A program made the position numbers and the translations under genes. The notes under the pieces are model-generated. The model saw only the letters and a list, made by a program, of their open reading frames with translations, was not told the origin of the DNA and did no database searches. From Hyphomicrobiaceae bacterium (GTDB taxonomy: Bacteria; Pseudomonadota; Alphaproteobacteria; Rhizobiales; Hyphomicrobiaceae): a stretch of DNA of 64,000 nucleotides. The stretch spans positions 434,001-498,000 of the forward strand of contig JALHMB010000001.1 in the NCBI GenBank assembly GCA_022844275.1. The letters run 5' to 3'. Shown piece after piece: positions 53,489 to 63,367 of this stretch (position 1 is the first letter of the stretch; every line of letters starts with the position of its first letter).

Positions 53489-54163
53489 TCAGCGCGGCCC
53501 GGCGTTCGAGAGCGGAAGGGCCTCCAATTGCGCCATCGTGTCGGCCAGCGTCGCAACCTCGGCCCAGCCGACCTTCATCATCTCGATTGCCGGATCGTGC
53601 AGATGCGGCAGCGTCGTGCCAGTCGCTTCCTCGACGACGATCGGCGCGTAGTCGCGGAACATCGCGTCCTTCGATGACGCGGCAACGCACTGGTTGGTGA
53701 GAACGCCCGTGAAGATCACGGTCTCTGCCTTGAGATTGCGCAGCAACGTGTCGAGGCTCGTATTGTAGAACGCACTGAGGCGAACCTTCTCGACGTACCA
53801 GTCTTCGGGCAGCGCACCGAGAGGCTCGTAGATCTCGTAGCCCCACGTGCCCTGGCGCAGCCCGCCCTCCTTGAGGAACGGCCGCTGGCGCATGAACGTG
53901 CCACCGTCGATCAGGCCGCGCGTACCATGCCGCGTCCAGATGACCGGCACGCCGCGGCGGCGCGCCTCGACAGTCAGCTGCCTGATGGGCTCGATCGACC
54001 GGCGCATATGCGAGATGTCGATGCCGGAATTTGCATAGTGCCCCTCCGGACTCAGAAAATCGTTCTGGGCATCGATGTGGACGAGCGCGGTCCGGCCCGG
54101 AACCAGGTCCGTATGAATGGGCGCGAATGGCACCGTGCCCGTAGCTTCGGCATCTGAGCTCAC
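53489..54163 (-). CDS. Isochorismatase-family cysteine hydrolase
   Basis: A 224-residue cysteine hydrolase. Catalytic Asp in VHIDAQNDFLSPEG, Lys in VEKVRLSAFYNTSLD, and Cys in GVLTNQCVAASSKDAMF with the usual cis-peptide segment. The GTG at 54163 has GGAGAGG 5 bases upstream; the longer reading to 54241 is without a site. Members hydrolyse isochorismate, nicotinamide, N-carbamoyl compounds and others; the substrate is open. Confidence 0.88.
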   Translation of the reverse strand: MSSDAEATGTVPFAPIHTDLVPGRTALVHIDAQNDFLSPEGHYANSGIDISHMRRSIEPIRQLTVEARRRGVPVIWTRHGTRGLIDGGTFMRQRPFLKEGGLRQGTWGYEIYEPLGALPEDWYVEKVRLSAFYNTSLDTLLRNLKAETVIFTGVLTNQCVAASSKDAMFRDYAPIVVEEATGTTLPHLHDPAIEMMKVGWAEVATLADTMAQLEALPLSNAGPR

Positions 54164-54325
54164 GATGTCCTCTCCACTGGGGTGGTCGTCGTCAGATAAT
54201 TGTCGGCCGGGCGCGTTCGCGCGGTCAAGCTTCAGGGCCAAGCCTATCTCCAGACCGACCAGGAGACGGATTTATCGGCCTCGCACGTTTAAGTTCCCGG
54301 GATCGCCCTTGCAAGCGCCGGTCCC

Positions 54326-54343
54326 CCTCTCCGAACGGAGAGG
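54326..54343. other. Short hairpin between isochorismatase and tlpA
   Basis: Stem CCTCTCCG/CGGAGAGG with loop aa. It sits in the 248-bp gap upstream of the isochorismatase gene and downstream of tlpA, and is similar in sequence to the hairpin at 9902-9929. It may end the tlpA transcript, though no T-run follows. Confidence 0.4.
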
Positions 54344-54411
54344 AGGTGAGGGGCGGTCGCAAGCAATCCACTCCACAGGGCCGCCCCTCTCCCTGCCTCA
54401 ATCGCGCCAGG

Positions 54412-55113
54412 CTATTTCAACACCGCGCGGATCAGCGCCTCGGCTTCGGGCGTGTCCCATTCGGCGGGTCCGACGAGGCGGCCAACCTCTTGGCCCTCGG
54501 CATTGATCAGCAGCGTTGTCGGCAGCCCGATGGCTTTCAATGTCGTGGCCATGCGCGCGCTCGGGTCCGAAAGCACGGCGAGTCGCCGCACGCTGATCTG
54601 ATCAAGGAACTTCCTCGCGCCTTCGATACCCGTGCGGTCGACGCTCACGGCAACCACCTCGAACTTGTCCGAGCCGAGCTCCGTCTGCAGGCGATCGAGG
54701 CCCGGCATCTCCTTGCGGCAGGGTGCGCACCACGTGGCCCAGAGATTGAGCAGCACGACCTTGCCCTTCCAGTCGGCGAGCGTGACTTCACGTCCCTCGG
54801 CATCGACGAATGGAGCGGCGGGCAACTCCTCGGGTACGCTCTTGAAGACGAACGCGGCCATCTGGCCGGTGCTCAGGGCATTCCGACCCGGCCCAGCCGG
54901 CAGCGGCGCATCTGACTTTGCCACGGGAGCCGACGGCGGCACGGGCGCGGAAACCACGGCCGAGCCTTTGCGATTGTCAGGGTCCCCCAGGGTCACGTAT
55001 ACCGCGCCGAATCCGATCAGGGTGAAGACGGCGGCGACCGCGATATAGGCTATGAGGGGCAGACCTCCGGCTGCAGCCTTGCCGGCCCCGCCGCTGCTCT
55101 CGTCGCTGCTCAT
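54412..55113 (-). CDS. tlpA: TlpA family thiol:disulfide interchange protein
   Basis: A 233-residue membrane-anchored thioredoxin-like protein facing the periplasm. One membrane segment (LPLIAYIAVAAVFTLIGFGAVYV) is followed by a Pro/Ala linker and a thioredoxin domain with WCAPC active site in LNLWATWCAPCRKEMPGLD, and GLPTTLLINAEGQEVGRLVGP. It matches Bradyrhizobium TlpA, needed for cytochrome aa3 maturation. The ATG at 55113 is used. It is divergent from argH, the same layout as in related genomes. Confidence 0.92.
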   Translation of the reverse strand: MSSDESSGGAGKAAAGGLPLIAYIAVAAVFTLIGFGAVYVTLGDPDNRKGSAVVSAPVPPSAPVAKSDAPLPAGPGRNALSTGQMAAFVFKSVPEELPAAPFVDAEGREVTLADWKGKVVLLNLWATWCAPCRKEMPGLDRLQTELGSDKFEVVAVSVDRTGIEGARKFLDQISVRRLAVLSDPSARMATTLKAIGLPTTLLINAEGQEVGRLVGPAEWDTPEAEALIRAVLK

Positions 55114-55166
55114 GATCGTACTTTCGACTTCCCGAAGCCCATGCCCGTGACTGAAGAGGCCCCGCC

Positions 55167-56576
55167 GTGACCCGTTCCGATGCCAATAAGATGTGGGGTG
55201 GCCGCTTCGCAATGTCACCCGCCGATCTGATGGTCGAGATAAACGCCTCCATCGGCTTCGACAAGGCCATGGCGCCGCAGGATATCGCGGGTTCCAAGGC
55301 TCACGCCGAGATGCTCGCGCGCCAGGGCATCATCTCGAACACCGATGCGCGGGAGATTCTGAAGGGCCTGGAGCAGATCCGCGGCGAGATCGAGCGCGGC
55401 GAATTCGCCTTCTCGCAGGCCCTCGAAGACATTCACATGAATGTCGAGAGCCGGCTCGCTGAGCTGATCGGTCCTGCCGCCGGACGCTTGCACACGGCTC
55501 GCTCGCGCAATGATCAGGTCGCGCTCGACTTCAGGTTGTACGTGCGCGACAGCCTCGATGCCTTCGACAGCTTGCTCGCCGGCCTCCAGCAGGTGCTGGC
55601 GACGAAGGCCGAGACGCACGCCGATGTCGTCATGCCGGGCTTCACGCACCTCCAGCCGGCGCAGCCCGTGACCTTCGGCCACCATCTTCTCGCCTATGTC
55701 GAGATGCTCGGCCGGGATCGCAGCCGCTTCGCCGATGCCCGAACGCGCCTCAACGAAAGCCCGCTCGGCTCGGCGGCGCTCGCCGGCACGTCCTTCCCGA
55801 TCGACCGCGACTCGACCGCCGAAGCCCTCGGCTTCGATCGCCCGACAGCAAATTCCCTCGATGGCGTCTCGGACCGCGATTTCGCGCTCGAAACCCTCGC
55901 TGCATCGGCGATTTCGGCGATGCATCTCTCGCGGCTCGCGGAGGAGATCGTGATCTGGATGACGCCGCAGTTCGGCTTCGTCCGCCTCTCCGACAAGTGG
56001 ACGACGGGCTCCTCCATCATGCCGCAGAAGCGCAATCCGGATGCGGCCGAGCTCTGCCGGGCCAAGGTCGGGCGCATTGCCGGCGCCTTCCAGAGCCTCT
56101 TGATGGTCATGAAGGGCCTGCCGCTGACCTATTCCAAGGACATGCAGGAGGACAAGGAAGTCACGTTCGACGCGCTTCGCGCCTTCGCTGTCGCGGCGGC
56201 CGCCATGCGCGGCATGATCGAAGACCTCGAGCCTGTGCCGGAGACCATGCGGGCCGCGGCCGGCCGGGGTTATTCGACCGCCACGGACCTCGCCGACTGG
56301 CTCGTGCGCACCTTGGGCCTCCCCTTTCGCGAGGCGCACCATGTCACGGGCACCATCGTCAAACGGGCCGAGAGCAAGGGCGCAGCGCTGGAGGACCTAT
56401 CGCTGGCCGAGATGCAGGCCGTCGAGCCCCGGATCACAAAAGACGTGTTCAGCGTCCTATCCGTGGACGCCTCTGTCAGGAGCCGGACGAGCTATGGGGG
56501 AACCGCGCCACAGAACGTCCGCAAAATGGCGCGACGCTGGATAAAGCGTTTGGAAAAAGCTTCGGGGAAGGCCTAG
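55167..56576 (+). CDS. argH: Argininosuccinate lyase
   Basis: Last enzyme of arginine synthesis: splits argininosuccinate to arginine and fumarate. At 469 residues it has the normal length and includes the family signature [24 protein letters not shown]-like start ([16 protein letters not shown]) and [17 protein letters not shown]. The GTG start has GAGG upstream. It is divergent from tlpA and followed by lptM and lysA, a conserved order in Rhizobiales. Confidence 0.97.
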   Translation: MTRSDANKMWGGRFAMSPADLMVEINASIGFDKAMAPQDIAGSKAHAEMLARQGIISNTDAREILKGLEQIRGEIERGEFAFSQALEDIHMNVESRLAELIGPAAGRLHTARSRNDQVALDFRLYVRDSLDAFDSLLAGLQQVLATKAETHADVVMPGFTHLQPAQPVTFGHHLLAYVEMLGRDRSRFADARTRLNESPLGSAALAGTSFPIDRDSTAEALGFDRPTANSLDGVSDRDFALETLAASAISAMHLSRLAEEIVIWMTPQFGFVRLSDKWTTGSSIMPQKRNPDAAELCRAKVGRIAGAFQSLLMVMKGLPLTYSKDMQEDKEVTFDALRAFAVAAAAMRGMIEDLEPVPETMRAAAGRGYSTATDLADWLVRTLGLPFREAHHVTGTIVKRAESKGAALEDLSLAEMQAVEPRITKDVFSVLSVDASVRSRTSYGGTAPQNVRKMARRWIKRLEKASGKA

Positions 56577-56644
56577 ATAGGTCGCTGTGCACGATATTTC
56601 GTGCGCCGGCCTGGCCGGAGCCGGGCCCCAATGAACGGATGGAC

Positions 56645-56848
56645 ATGATCGCACGAGTTGCAGGGATCGGCATGGTGCTGGGCTTGCTGGCGACTTCGCT
56701 GGCGGGCTGCGGCGTGCGCGGTGCGCTGGACAATCCGTCGGCCAACGGCAAATCGGGCGCCACCACCACCGCTGCGGCCGCGAAACCCGGCGAGCCGGCG
56801 CCGAAGCCGCCGCACAAGGATTTCTTCCTGGACGGCCTGCTCCGCTAA
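56645..56848 (+). CDS. lptM: Small LptM-like lipoprotein
   Basis: A 67-residue lipoprotein. The lipobox is LLATSLAGC and a Pro/Ala-rich tail follows, ending in PHKDFFLDGLLR. A gene of this kind between argH and lysA is found in many proteobacteria; the family (formerly YifL, now LptM) helps mature the LPS translocon LptD in E. coli. ATG at 56645 (or two codons earlier) has no strong site but lies in a fitting position. Confidence 0.8.
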   Translation: MIARVAGIGMVLGLLATSLAGCGVRGALDNPSANGKSGATTTAAAAKPGEPAPKPPHKDFFLDGLLR

Positions 56849-56990
56849 AGCGACGGTGTCGCATTTAGGGTCCGACGCTTCAGTCACCCGCTGGCGCGCG
56901 CGCATTTCCCAATGTAATTGAGAGCTTCCGCGGTGCCGGAGCGCGTCCCGCGCTATCCTGACCCACCGCAAGCGCTGTCCCGAGCCTCAG

Positions 56991-58268
56991 ATGCACCACT
57001 TCACCTACCAACACGGCCGGCTTTTTGCCGAGGACGTCGACATCGCGGCCCTCGCCGATGAAGTGGGGACGCCCTTCTACGTCTATTCGACGGCGACGCT
57101 CGAGCGCCACTACAAGGTCTTCGCCAAGGCTGTCGGAGCGCCCAAGTCGCGGGTCTTCTTCGCCATGAAAGCGAACAGCAACCTCGCCGTGCTGAGCACG
57201 CTTGCCCGTCTCGGTGCCGGGGCCGACACAGTATCTGAGGGCGAGATCCGCAGGGCGCTCGCCGCCGGTATGCCGGCCAACGCCATCGTTTTTTCGGGCG
57301 TCGGCAAGAGCGACGCTGAGCTTGCCTTCGCGGTCGATGCGGGCATCTACCAGATCAACATCGAGACCGAGGGCGAGCTTCACGCGCTCTCGCGCATCGC
57401 CACCGCCAAGGGCAAGCGCCAGAACGCCGTCTTCCGTATCAACCCGGACATCGGCGCCGGCGGCCACGCCAAGATCACCACCGGCTCCGACGACAACAAG
57501 TTCGGCATCAGCCTGAGCGAGGCGGAGCGCCTCTATACGGTCGCTGCAAACCTGCCCGGCGTGCGCATCCTCGGCCTCGCGACCCACATCGGCAGCCAGA
57601 TCCACATGCTCGATGAATTGCAGCTCGCCTTCGGCCGTCTGCGCGAGCTGACCGAGCGTCTCTCGAGCCTCGGGCACCGCGTTGAGCGCATCGACCTCGG
57701 TGGCGGGCTCGGCATTCCCTATGAAATGGCCGAGGCCGTCGAGCACGGGCCGGGCCTGATCGAGGACTATGCCGCCATGGTCGCAAAGACCTTCGCCGAC
57801 CTCGATCTCGAACTCGCTTATGAGCCGGGCCGCCTCATCGTCGGCAATGCCGGCATTCTCGTCACCCGCGCCCTCACGCTCAATCCGCGCGCGGGAAAGA
57901 CGATCCTCGTCGTCGATGCCGCCATGAACGATCTCATACGTCCCGCCATGTACGATGCCTTTCACGACATCTGGCCCATTCGCGAGCCGGTGCGCGGCGG
58001 CCCCGAGCGCCTCTATGACGTGGTCGGGCCGATCTGTGAGACCGGCGATACGTTCGCTACGGCCCGAACGCTTCCCGAGACGCAGCCCGGCGACCTCATC
58101 GCGCTCATGACCGCCGGGGCCTATGGCGCGGCCATGTCATCGACCTACAACTCTCGGCTCCTGGTGCCCGAAGTCCTGGTCCGCGGTGCCGAATGGGCCA
58201 TCGTCCGCCCTCGGCCGAGTTATGAGGAGCTGATCAAGCTTGACCGCCTGCCGGGATGGCTCAGCTGA
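56991..58268 (+). CDS. lysA: Diaminopimelate decarboxylase
   Basis: Final step of lysine synthesis: decarboxylates meso-diaminopimelate with PLP. The 425-residue protein has the PLP-Lys in VFFAMKANSNLAVL, the Gly-rich phosphate site in DLGGGLGIPY, and the active-site Cys-Glu in GPICETGDTFA. It is 142 bp after lptM. Confidence 0.97.
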   Translation: MHHFTYQHGRLFAEDVDIAALADEVGTPFYVYSTATLERHYKVFAKAVGAPKSRVFFAMKANSNLAVLSTLARLGAGADTVSEGEIRRALAAGMPANAIVFSGVGKSDAELAFAVDAGIYQINIETEGELHALSRIATAKGKRQNAVFRINPDIGAGGHAKITTGSDDNKFGISLSEAERLYTVAANLPGVRILGLATHIGSQIHMLDELQLAFGRLRELTERLSSLGHRVERIDLGGGLGIPYEMAEAVEHGPGLIEDYAAMVAKTFADLDLELAYEPGRLIVGNAGILVTRALTLNPRAGKTILVVDAAMNDLIRPAMYDAFHDIWPIREPVRGGPERLYDVVGPICETGDTFATARTLPETQPGDLIALMTAGAYGAAMSSTYNSRLLVPEVLVRGAEWAIVRPRPSYEELIKLDRLPGWLS

Positions 58269-58514
58269 TCCCGCCGGCCACGATCCCGCCGCACTGCCTC
58301 CGCACGGTACGGTTGAACGCAAATTGATCGGGATGCTGGATCGTTTTGCAGCGCGATTAACGTGAGGCGTGTTAGGAACTAACGTGCCGGGGCGTGGGTA
58401 CGACCGGTACGCTAGTGGAAGTATGCCCACGCTGAATGTTGTGCACGAACGCCGAGTGCCGCGATCACGGGCTGAATTCGCCCCGATCCGCCGATTCGCA
58501 GTAAGGTGCGCCCT

Positions 58515-61175
58515 ATGGCTGATTTGACGACCCCGCCGCGGTCGAGCGCCACCACGGTGTTCGAGAACAAGATCCGGTTGAGCCGCTGGGCCCAGCTCTT
58601 CGAACGGCTTTGGCCGCGGACCTGGGCGTTGCTGGCCGTCATTGCCCTTTTCGCGCTGGTTTCGCTCGCGGGCCTCTGGCCGCGCCTCCCCGAGAGCGCC
58701 CACTATGCGCTCCTCGGTCTTTTCGGCCTCGCGACTCTCGCCGCCCTCTTCTGGATGGCGCGGACGCCCTTTCCGAGCCGCGAGGAGGCGCTCCGCCGCC
58801 TTGAGCAGCGCTCGTCGATCGCTCATCGGCCCGCATCATCCTACGAGGACACGCTCTCGGCGCCGGATGTCGGCGGCGCCACCGAAGCCCTCTGGCAAGC
58901 CCATCGTGCTCGCCTCGCCGCCACCCTCTCCAAGCTCCGCGTCGGTACGCCCTCGCCGCGCGCGGATCGCGCCGACCCCTGGGCGTTGCGTGTCGTGTTG
59001 CTGATCGGCGTCGGCGTGCTCGCTGCCGCGGTCGGCGATGGCTTCATGGACCGCCTATCGCAGGCCTTCCGCTTCGGCACGCCCGCGACCACCGTCAGCA
59101 CCGCGCGGCTCGATGCCTGGGTGACACCGCCTGCCTACACAGCCCGCCCGCCGCTCATGCTCGTCGACGGCTCACGCGCAAGCGCGCCGCCCGTGCTCGG
59201 CGAGGCCACCCCCGCTTTCGAAGTGCCGACCAAGAGCGCGCTCACCGTACGCGCCAGCGGCGAAGGCGCTGGCTCGATGACCCTCGAGGTCACCGACGAG
59301 GCCGGCAAGGTTGAGATCCTCACACCGAAGAAGGCACAACTCCCGCCCGGCCTCACGACCACAACGGAAGTCGCAGAGATCCGCGTGGAGCTGACGCGCC
59401 CCGTCACGGCGCGCGCGCGCGGCGTCTCGGGCGAGCCGCAGTGGGCATTTCGCATCATCCCCGATCACCTGCCGAAGATCAGCCTCACCAAGGATCCCGA
59501 GCGGATGCCCCGCGGCTCGCTCAAGCTCTCCTACAAGGTCGAGGATGACTACGGCATCGCGAGCGCGGAAGCGCGCATCACACGCGTGCGCCCGAAGCCC
59601 GGTGATCCCGCAACGAGTTGGGCGCGTCCGAAGAAGCTGGGTGCACGCCCGCCACTCGAAAAGCCACCCGTGTTGACACTGCGCCTGCCGCGCACCAACG
59701 CGAAGCAGGCGGAGGGCACGAGCTATCACGAGCTCTCCGGCCACCCGTGGGCGGGAATGCGCGTTCGCATGGTACTCTCGGCCAAGGATCAGGCCGGCCA
59801 GATCGGCAAGAGCGAACCCGTCGAGTTCATCCTGCCACAGCGCCGCTTCGACAATCCGATCGCGCGCGCCGTCGTCGAGCAACGCCGCTATCTCATCGAG
59901 GATCCACGCAATCGCGAGCAAGTGCTCGTTGGCATCGACGCCATTGCCGCCGAGCCCGAAGGCTTCTTCCCGGACTACAGCGCCTACATCAGTTTGCGCG
60001 GTGCCTACTGGCGGCTTATGCGTGATCGCAGCCGCGATGGCATGAAGAGCGTCGTGGATCAGCTCTGGCACGTCGCCCTGCGTCTCGAGGACGGCAATCT
60101 CTCGGAGGCCGAGCGGCGCCTGCGCCAGGCCCAGGAGGATCTCGCCAAGGCCCTGCAGGAAGGTGCGAGCGACGAGGAAATCCAGCGTCTCATGAACGAG
60201 CTGCGCCAAGCGCTCAATCAGTTCATGGAGCAGCTCGCACGTCAGGCCGAGGGTCAGCCGCCTCAGCCCATGCCGCAGGGCCAGCAGAACCAGATGCTGA
60301 GCCAGCGCGATCTCGAGCGCATGATGCGCGACATCGAGAACATGGCGCGCCAGGGCTCGCGCGATAACGCGCAGCAGATGCTGAGCCAGCTTCGCGACCT
60401 GCTGGAGCGGCTGCAGTCCGGCCGCATGGCGCGTCAGCAGGGCCAACAGAACCAGCAGGCCATGCAGATGATGGACCAGTTCGGGGACATCATCCGCCAG
60501 CAGCAACAGCTTCTCGACGACACGTTCAACGAGCAACGCCAGGCGGGCGAGGACGGCCAGGAAGGTCAACAGGGGCAGCAGGGTCAACAAGGCCAGCAAG
60601 GTCAACAGGGCCAGCGCGGTCAGCGTGGGCAGCAAGGCCAGGGGCAGCAGGGGCAACGCGGCCAGCGTGGGCAGCGCGGCCAACAGCAAGGCCAGCAAGG
60701 GCAGGGCCAGGGTCAAGGCGAGCTGAGCCGCCGCCAGGGCCAGTTGCGCGACCGTCTTGGCCAGCTCGGCCAGGGCATGCAGCAGTTCGGTATGCAGCCG
60801 CCATCTCAGCTCGGTGGGGCTCAGCGCTCCATGGAGGAAGCCGAGGAGGCCCTTCGCAACGGCGATCTCGACGGCGCCGCCCGCGCCGAGCAGCGCGCGC
60901 TCGAACAGCTTCGCCAGGGCGCCCAGCAAATGGCCCAACAGATGCTGCAGCAGATGCCCGGCCAGTTCGGCCGCTCCGCTGACGTGCCGCTCGATCCCAT
61001 GGGACGTCCGCAGCGCACCGAGGGTCCCGATCTAGGTACATCCGTCAAGGTGCCCGACGAGATCGACATCCAGCGCGCCCGCGAGATCCTGGAGGAGCTG
61101 CGTCGCCGCCTCGGCGATCAGCAGCGCCCCCTCCTCGAACTCGACTACATCGAGCGCCTGCTCCGTCGGTTCTAG
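58515..61175 (+). CDS. TIGR02302 family protein with Gln/Gly repeat tract
   Basis: An 886-residue membrane protein of the TIGR02302 family, found after lysA in Rhizobiales. Two or three N-terminal membrane segments (WALLAVIALFALVSLAGLW, ALLGLFGLATLAALFWMA, RVVLLIGVGVLAAAVGDGF) are followed by a large periplasmic part with a Q-rich coiled region (about 540-660) and a long QGQQGQ tract (about residues 683-745). The closing QLLQQMPGQFGRS and ELDYIERLLRRF end is typical. ATG 58515 follows AAGGTG. Role unknown, perhaps in envelope assembly. Confidence 0.9.
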   Translation: MADLTTPPRSSATTVFENKIRLSRWAQLFERLWPRTWALLAVIALFALVSLAGLWPRLPESAHYALLGLFGLATLAALFWMARTPFPSREEALRRLEQRSSIAHRPASSYEDTLSAPDVGGATEALWQAHRARLAATLSKLRVGTPSPRADRADPWALRVVLLIGVGVLAAAVGDGFMDRLSQAFRFGTPATTVSTARLDAWVTPPAYTARPPLMLVDGSRASAPPVLGEATPAFEVPTKSALTVRASGEGAGSMTLEVTDEAGKVEILTPKKAQLPPGLTTTTEVAEIRVELTRPVTARARGVSGEPQWAFRIIPDHLPKISLTKDPERMPRGSLKLSYKVEDDYGIASAEARITRVRPKPGDPATSWARPKKLGARPPLEKPPVLTLRLPRTNAKQAEGTSYHELSGHPWAGMRVRMVLSAKDQAGQIGKSEPVEFILPQRRFDNPIARAVVEQRRYLIEDPRNREQVLVGIDAIAAEPEGFFPDYSAYISLRGAYWRLMRDRSRDGMKSVVDQLWHVALRLEDGNLSEAERRLRQAQEDLAKALQEGASDEEIQRLMNELRQALNQFMEQLARQAEGQPPQPMPQGQQNQMLSQRDLERMMRDIENMARQGSRDNAQQMLSQLRDLLERLQSGRMARQQGQQNQQAMQMMDQFGDIIRQQQQLLDDTFNEQRQAGEDGQEGQQGQQGQQGQQGQQGQRGQRGQQGQGQQGQRGQRGQRGQQQGQQGQGQGQGELSRRQGQLRDRLGQLGQGMQQFGMQPPSQLGGAQRSMEEAEEALRNGDLDGAARAEQRALEQLRQGAQQMAQQMLQQMPGQFGRSADVPLDPMGRPQRTEGPDLGTSVKVPDEIDIQRAREILEELRRRLGDQQRPLLELDYIERLLRRF

Positions 61176-61184
61176 TCAATAAAG

Positions 61185-61305
61185 GCGGGTGGGTTCGGGA
61201 GGGTGTCCCTCCCGATAGAGCGCGAGTCTAGTCTCGCTCGCGCCGCAGGCGCGAACAGGGCTGCCGCCCTGTAACCCGTCCCGGGGGACACCCCCGGAGC
61301 CCCCG
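61185..61305. repeat. GC-rich inverted-repeat element, copy 2, at a convergent gene end
   Basis: Left arm 61185-61214 matches copy 1 at nearly every base (gggagggtgtccctcccg); the right arm (61280-61305) is more diverged. A tttttta tail follows and gives the TAA stop of the minus-strand permease gene. It lies between TIGR02302 (+) and the permease (-). Confidence 0.8.
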
Positions 61306-61309
61306 TTTT

Positions 61310-63076
61310 TTATGGACTTGTTGCCGTGTTCGGCGATGCGTTGGGAGCGGCACGCCGCGGGCTTCCCTGCCCGGATCGGCCCGACGCGATCGCCTGGTGC
61401 AGCGCCAGCACGGGCAGCAGCCCGACCAGCACGATCGCCAGCGAACCCGCGCCTGCGCTCTCGAACAGCTCAAGCGAAGCGAGACTGTAGACGTGCGTTG
61501 CGAGTGTCTCGAAGTTGAAGGGCCGCAGAAGAAGCGCCGCCGGCAGCTCCTTCATGGCATCGACGAACACGAGGAGGCCGGCACTCCCCAGCGCCGGAAG
61601 CAGCAGCGGCAGGTGCACGCGCACCATGGTCGAAAGCGGCGTCGCACCGAGCGTGCGTGCGGCGGCATCGAGGTTCGGCGAGACGCGCTCCATGCCGGCC
61701 TCGATGGCACCGAGCGAAACCGCGAGAAATCGGATCGCAAAAGCCAGCACCAATGCCGATAGCGTTCCCGTCAGCAGCAATCCGAGCGGCAGCCCGAACA
61801 GCGCCCGCGACAGCGCATCGAGCCGGTTGTCGAAGGCGGCGAGTGGAATGAGCAGGCCTAGCGCCAGCACTGTTCCGGGCAGCGCATAGCCGACACTCGC
61901 GAGGCGCACGGCAAGCCGAATGAAGGCCCCACCCACAATGCGGCGCGCATAGGCGAGGATGACCGCCAGCACGACCGTCACGATGGCCGCGAGCACGGCC
62001 AGCAGCACGCTGTTCCAAGCGGCCTTCGAGAGCGCGGCCCAGCCTGCATCATCGGTGAAGTGGATGGCGTTGTAGGCAAGCACGAGGCACGGCAGCACGA
62101 ACCCCGCAATGAACGGAATGAGGCAGACGACGATCGCGCCTACCGCCCACCAGCCCGAAAGCGCAGAGAACGGGATCGAGCGGTATCGCCCTGTCGTGTG
62201 ATGGAACTGTCGCCGCCCGCGCGCGTGACGCTCGATCGCAAACAGGATCAGCACGAGGGCCACCGCCGCGAGCGCGATCTGCGCCGCCCCACCGAGGCTC
62301 GATCGCTGCAGCCAGGTTGCATAGAGCGCCGCCGAAAGCGTCTCGACGCCGAGGTGCTGCACGGCACCCAGATCATTGAGGCATTCCATGAGCACGAGCG
62401 CGACACCGGCCGCGAGCGCTGGTCGTGCCAGCGGCAACGCCACGCCGATGAACGCACCCCAGGGCGTGCGCCCGAGCGTACGCGCGACCTCCAGAACGCA
62501 GATGGACTGCTGTACGAAGCTCGCGCGCGCGGCGAGATAGACATAGGGGTAGAGCACGCTCGAAAGCAGGAAAATAGCGCCACTCGTCGAGCGGACGTCG
62601 GGGAACCAGTAGTCGCGCGGCGTTCGCCAATGGAAGTAAGCTCTCAGCGCGCCCTGCACGGGGCCCGCATAGCCGAGCAGATCGACATAGCAGTAGGCGA
62701 CGATGTACGTCGGCACCGCGAGCGGGATCACCAGAAGCCGATCGAGGATCCCGCGCCCCGGAAAGCGGTACATGGTGATGATCCAGGCCGTCCCCGCGCC
62801 CACGATGAGCGTGGTGACGGCGGCGCCGGCCATGACAGTCAGCGTCGTGCTGAGTGCATTCGGCAGGATCGTCCGAACGAGGTGCGGCCACGTCTCGAAG
62901 CCCGACGAGAGGGCAAGCACAGCGATTGCCGCGACCGGGAGCGCGACCAGTGCGACAATGAGACCGACCGCAATCGTCCAACCCGGCGAAACCTGACGCC
63001 GCCCGCGCCAGGCGCTGAGCTTATGCCCCCACCATCTACCGCGCTCTGTGGATGTCGAAACGTCGCCACTCTGCAT
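61310..63076 (-). CDS. ABC transporter permease, ferric iron/thiamine type (FbpB/ThiP-like)
   Basis: A 588-residue permease with two fused permease halves and about twelve membrane segments. Both halves carry an EAA-like loop (EVARTLGRTPWGAFIGVALPLARPAL and LDAAARTLGATPLSTMVRVHLPLLLPAL). The front has VAYCYVDLLGYAGP and DYWFPDVRSTSGAIFLLSSVLYPYVYLAARASF, as in ferric-iron FbpB permeases. The ATG at 63076 is used in place of a longer reading to 63121. The binding protein and ATPase are not in this window. Confidence 0.88.
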   Translation of the reverse strand: MQSGDVSTSTERGRWWGHKLSAWRGRRQVSPGWTIAVGLIVALVALPVAAIAVLALSSGFETWPHLVRTILPNALSTTLTVMAGAAVTTLIVGAGTAWIITMYRFPGRGILDRLLVIPLAVPTYIVAYCYVDLLGYAGPVQGALRAYFHWRTPRDYWFPDVRSTSGAIFLLSSVLYPYVYLAARASFVQQSICVLEVARTLGRTPWGAFIGVALPLARPALAAGVALVLMECLNDLGAVQHLGVETLSAALYATWLQRSSLGGAAQIALAAVALVLILFAIERHARGRRQFHHTTGRYRSIPFSALSGWWAVGAIVVCLIPFIAGFVLPCLVLAYNAIHFTDDAGWAALSKAAWNSVLLAVLAAIVTVVLAVILAYARRIVGGAFIRLAVRLASVGYALPGTVLALGLLIPLAAFDNRLDALSRALFGLPLGLLLTGTLSALVLAFAIRFLAVSLGAIEAGMERVSPNLDAAARTLGATPLSTMVRVHLPLLLPALGSAGLLVFVDAMKELPAALLLRPFNFETLATHVYSLASLELFESAGAGSLAIVLVGLLPVLALHQAIASGRSGQGSPRRAAPNASPNTATSP

Positions 63077-63367
63077 TGGCTGCCGGGCTCTCCGCCGCCC
63101 ACTTGGGGAGAGGCTCCCCAAAAACGCCGCCCGGGCGGCTGGTCAACCACGTCATTACCCTTCTAGACCTCCGCGGTCGAGTATCTAGGCTGACGCACAA
63201 AGCACGCCCACGATTTTGCGGCAGCGCACAATGGCCCCAAAGCACTCTCAGATGAATTGACCGAACATAGTCAACGCTCTGGCCAGTTTGCCCCCCGTCG
63301 GCTAGTAGTCATCCTAAGCGCTTAAATGACAATCGGCGCCGAGATGGATGATGAGCAGGGAGGTTGC

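Noticed and set aside
59172-60938. 588-codon Leu/Ala-rich open frame on the minus strand
   Set aside because: Antisense of the TIGR02302 gene; the Leu-rich stretches are just the complement of the Gln-repeat tract.
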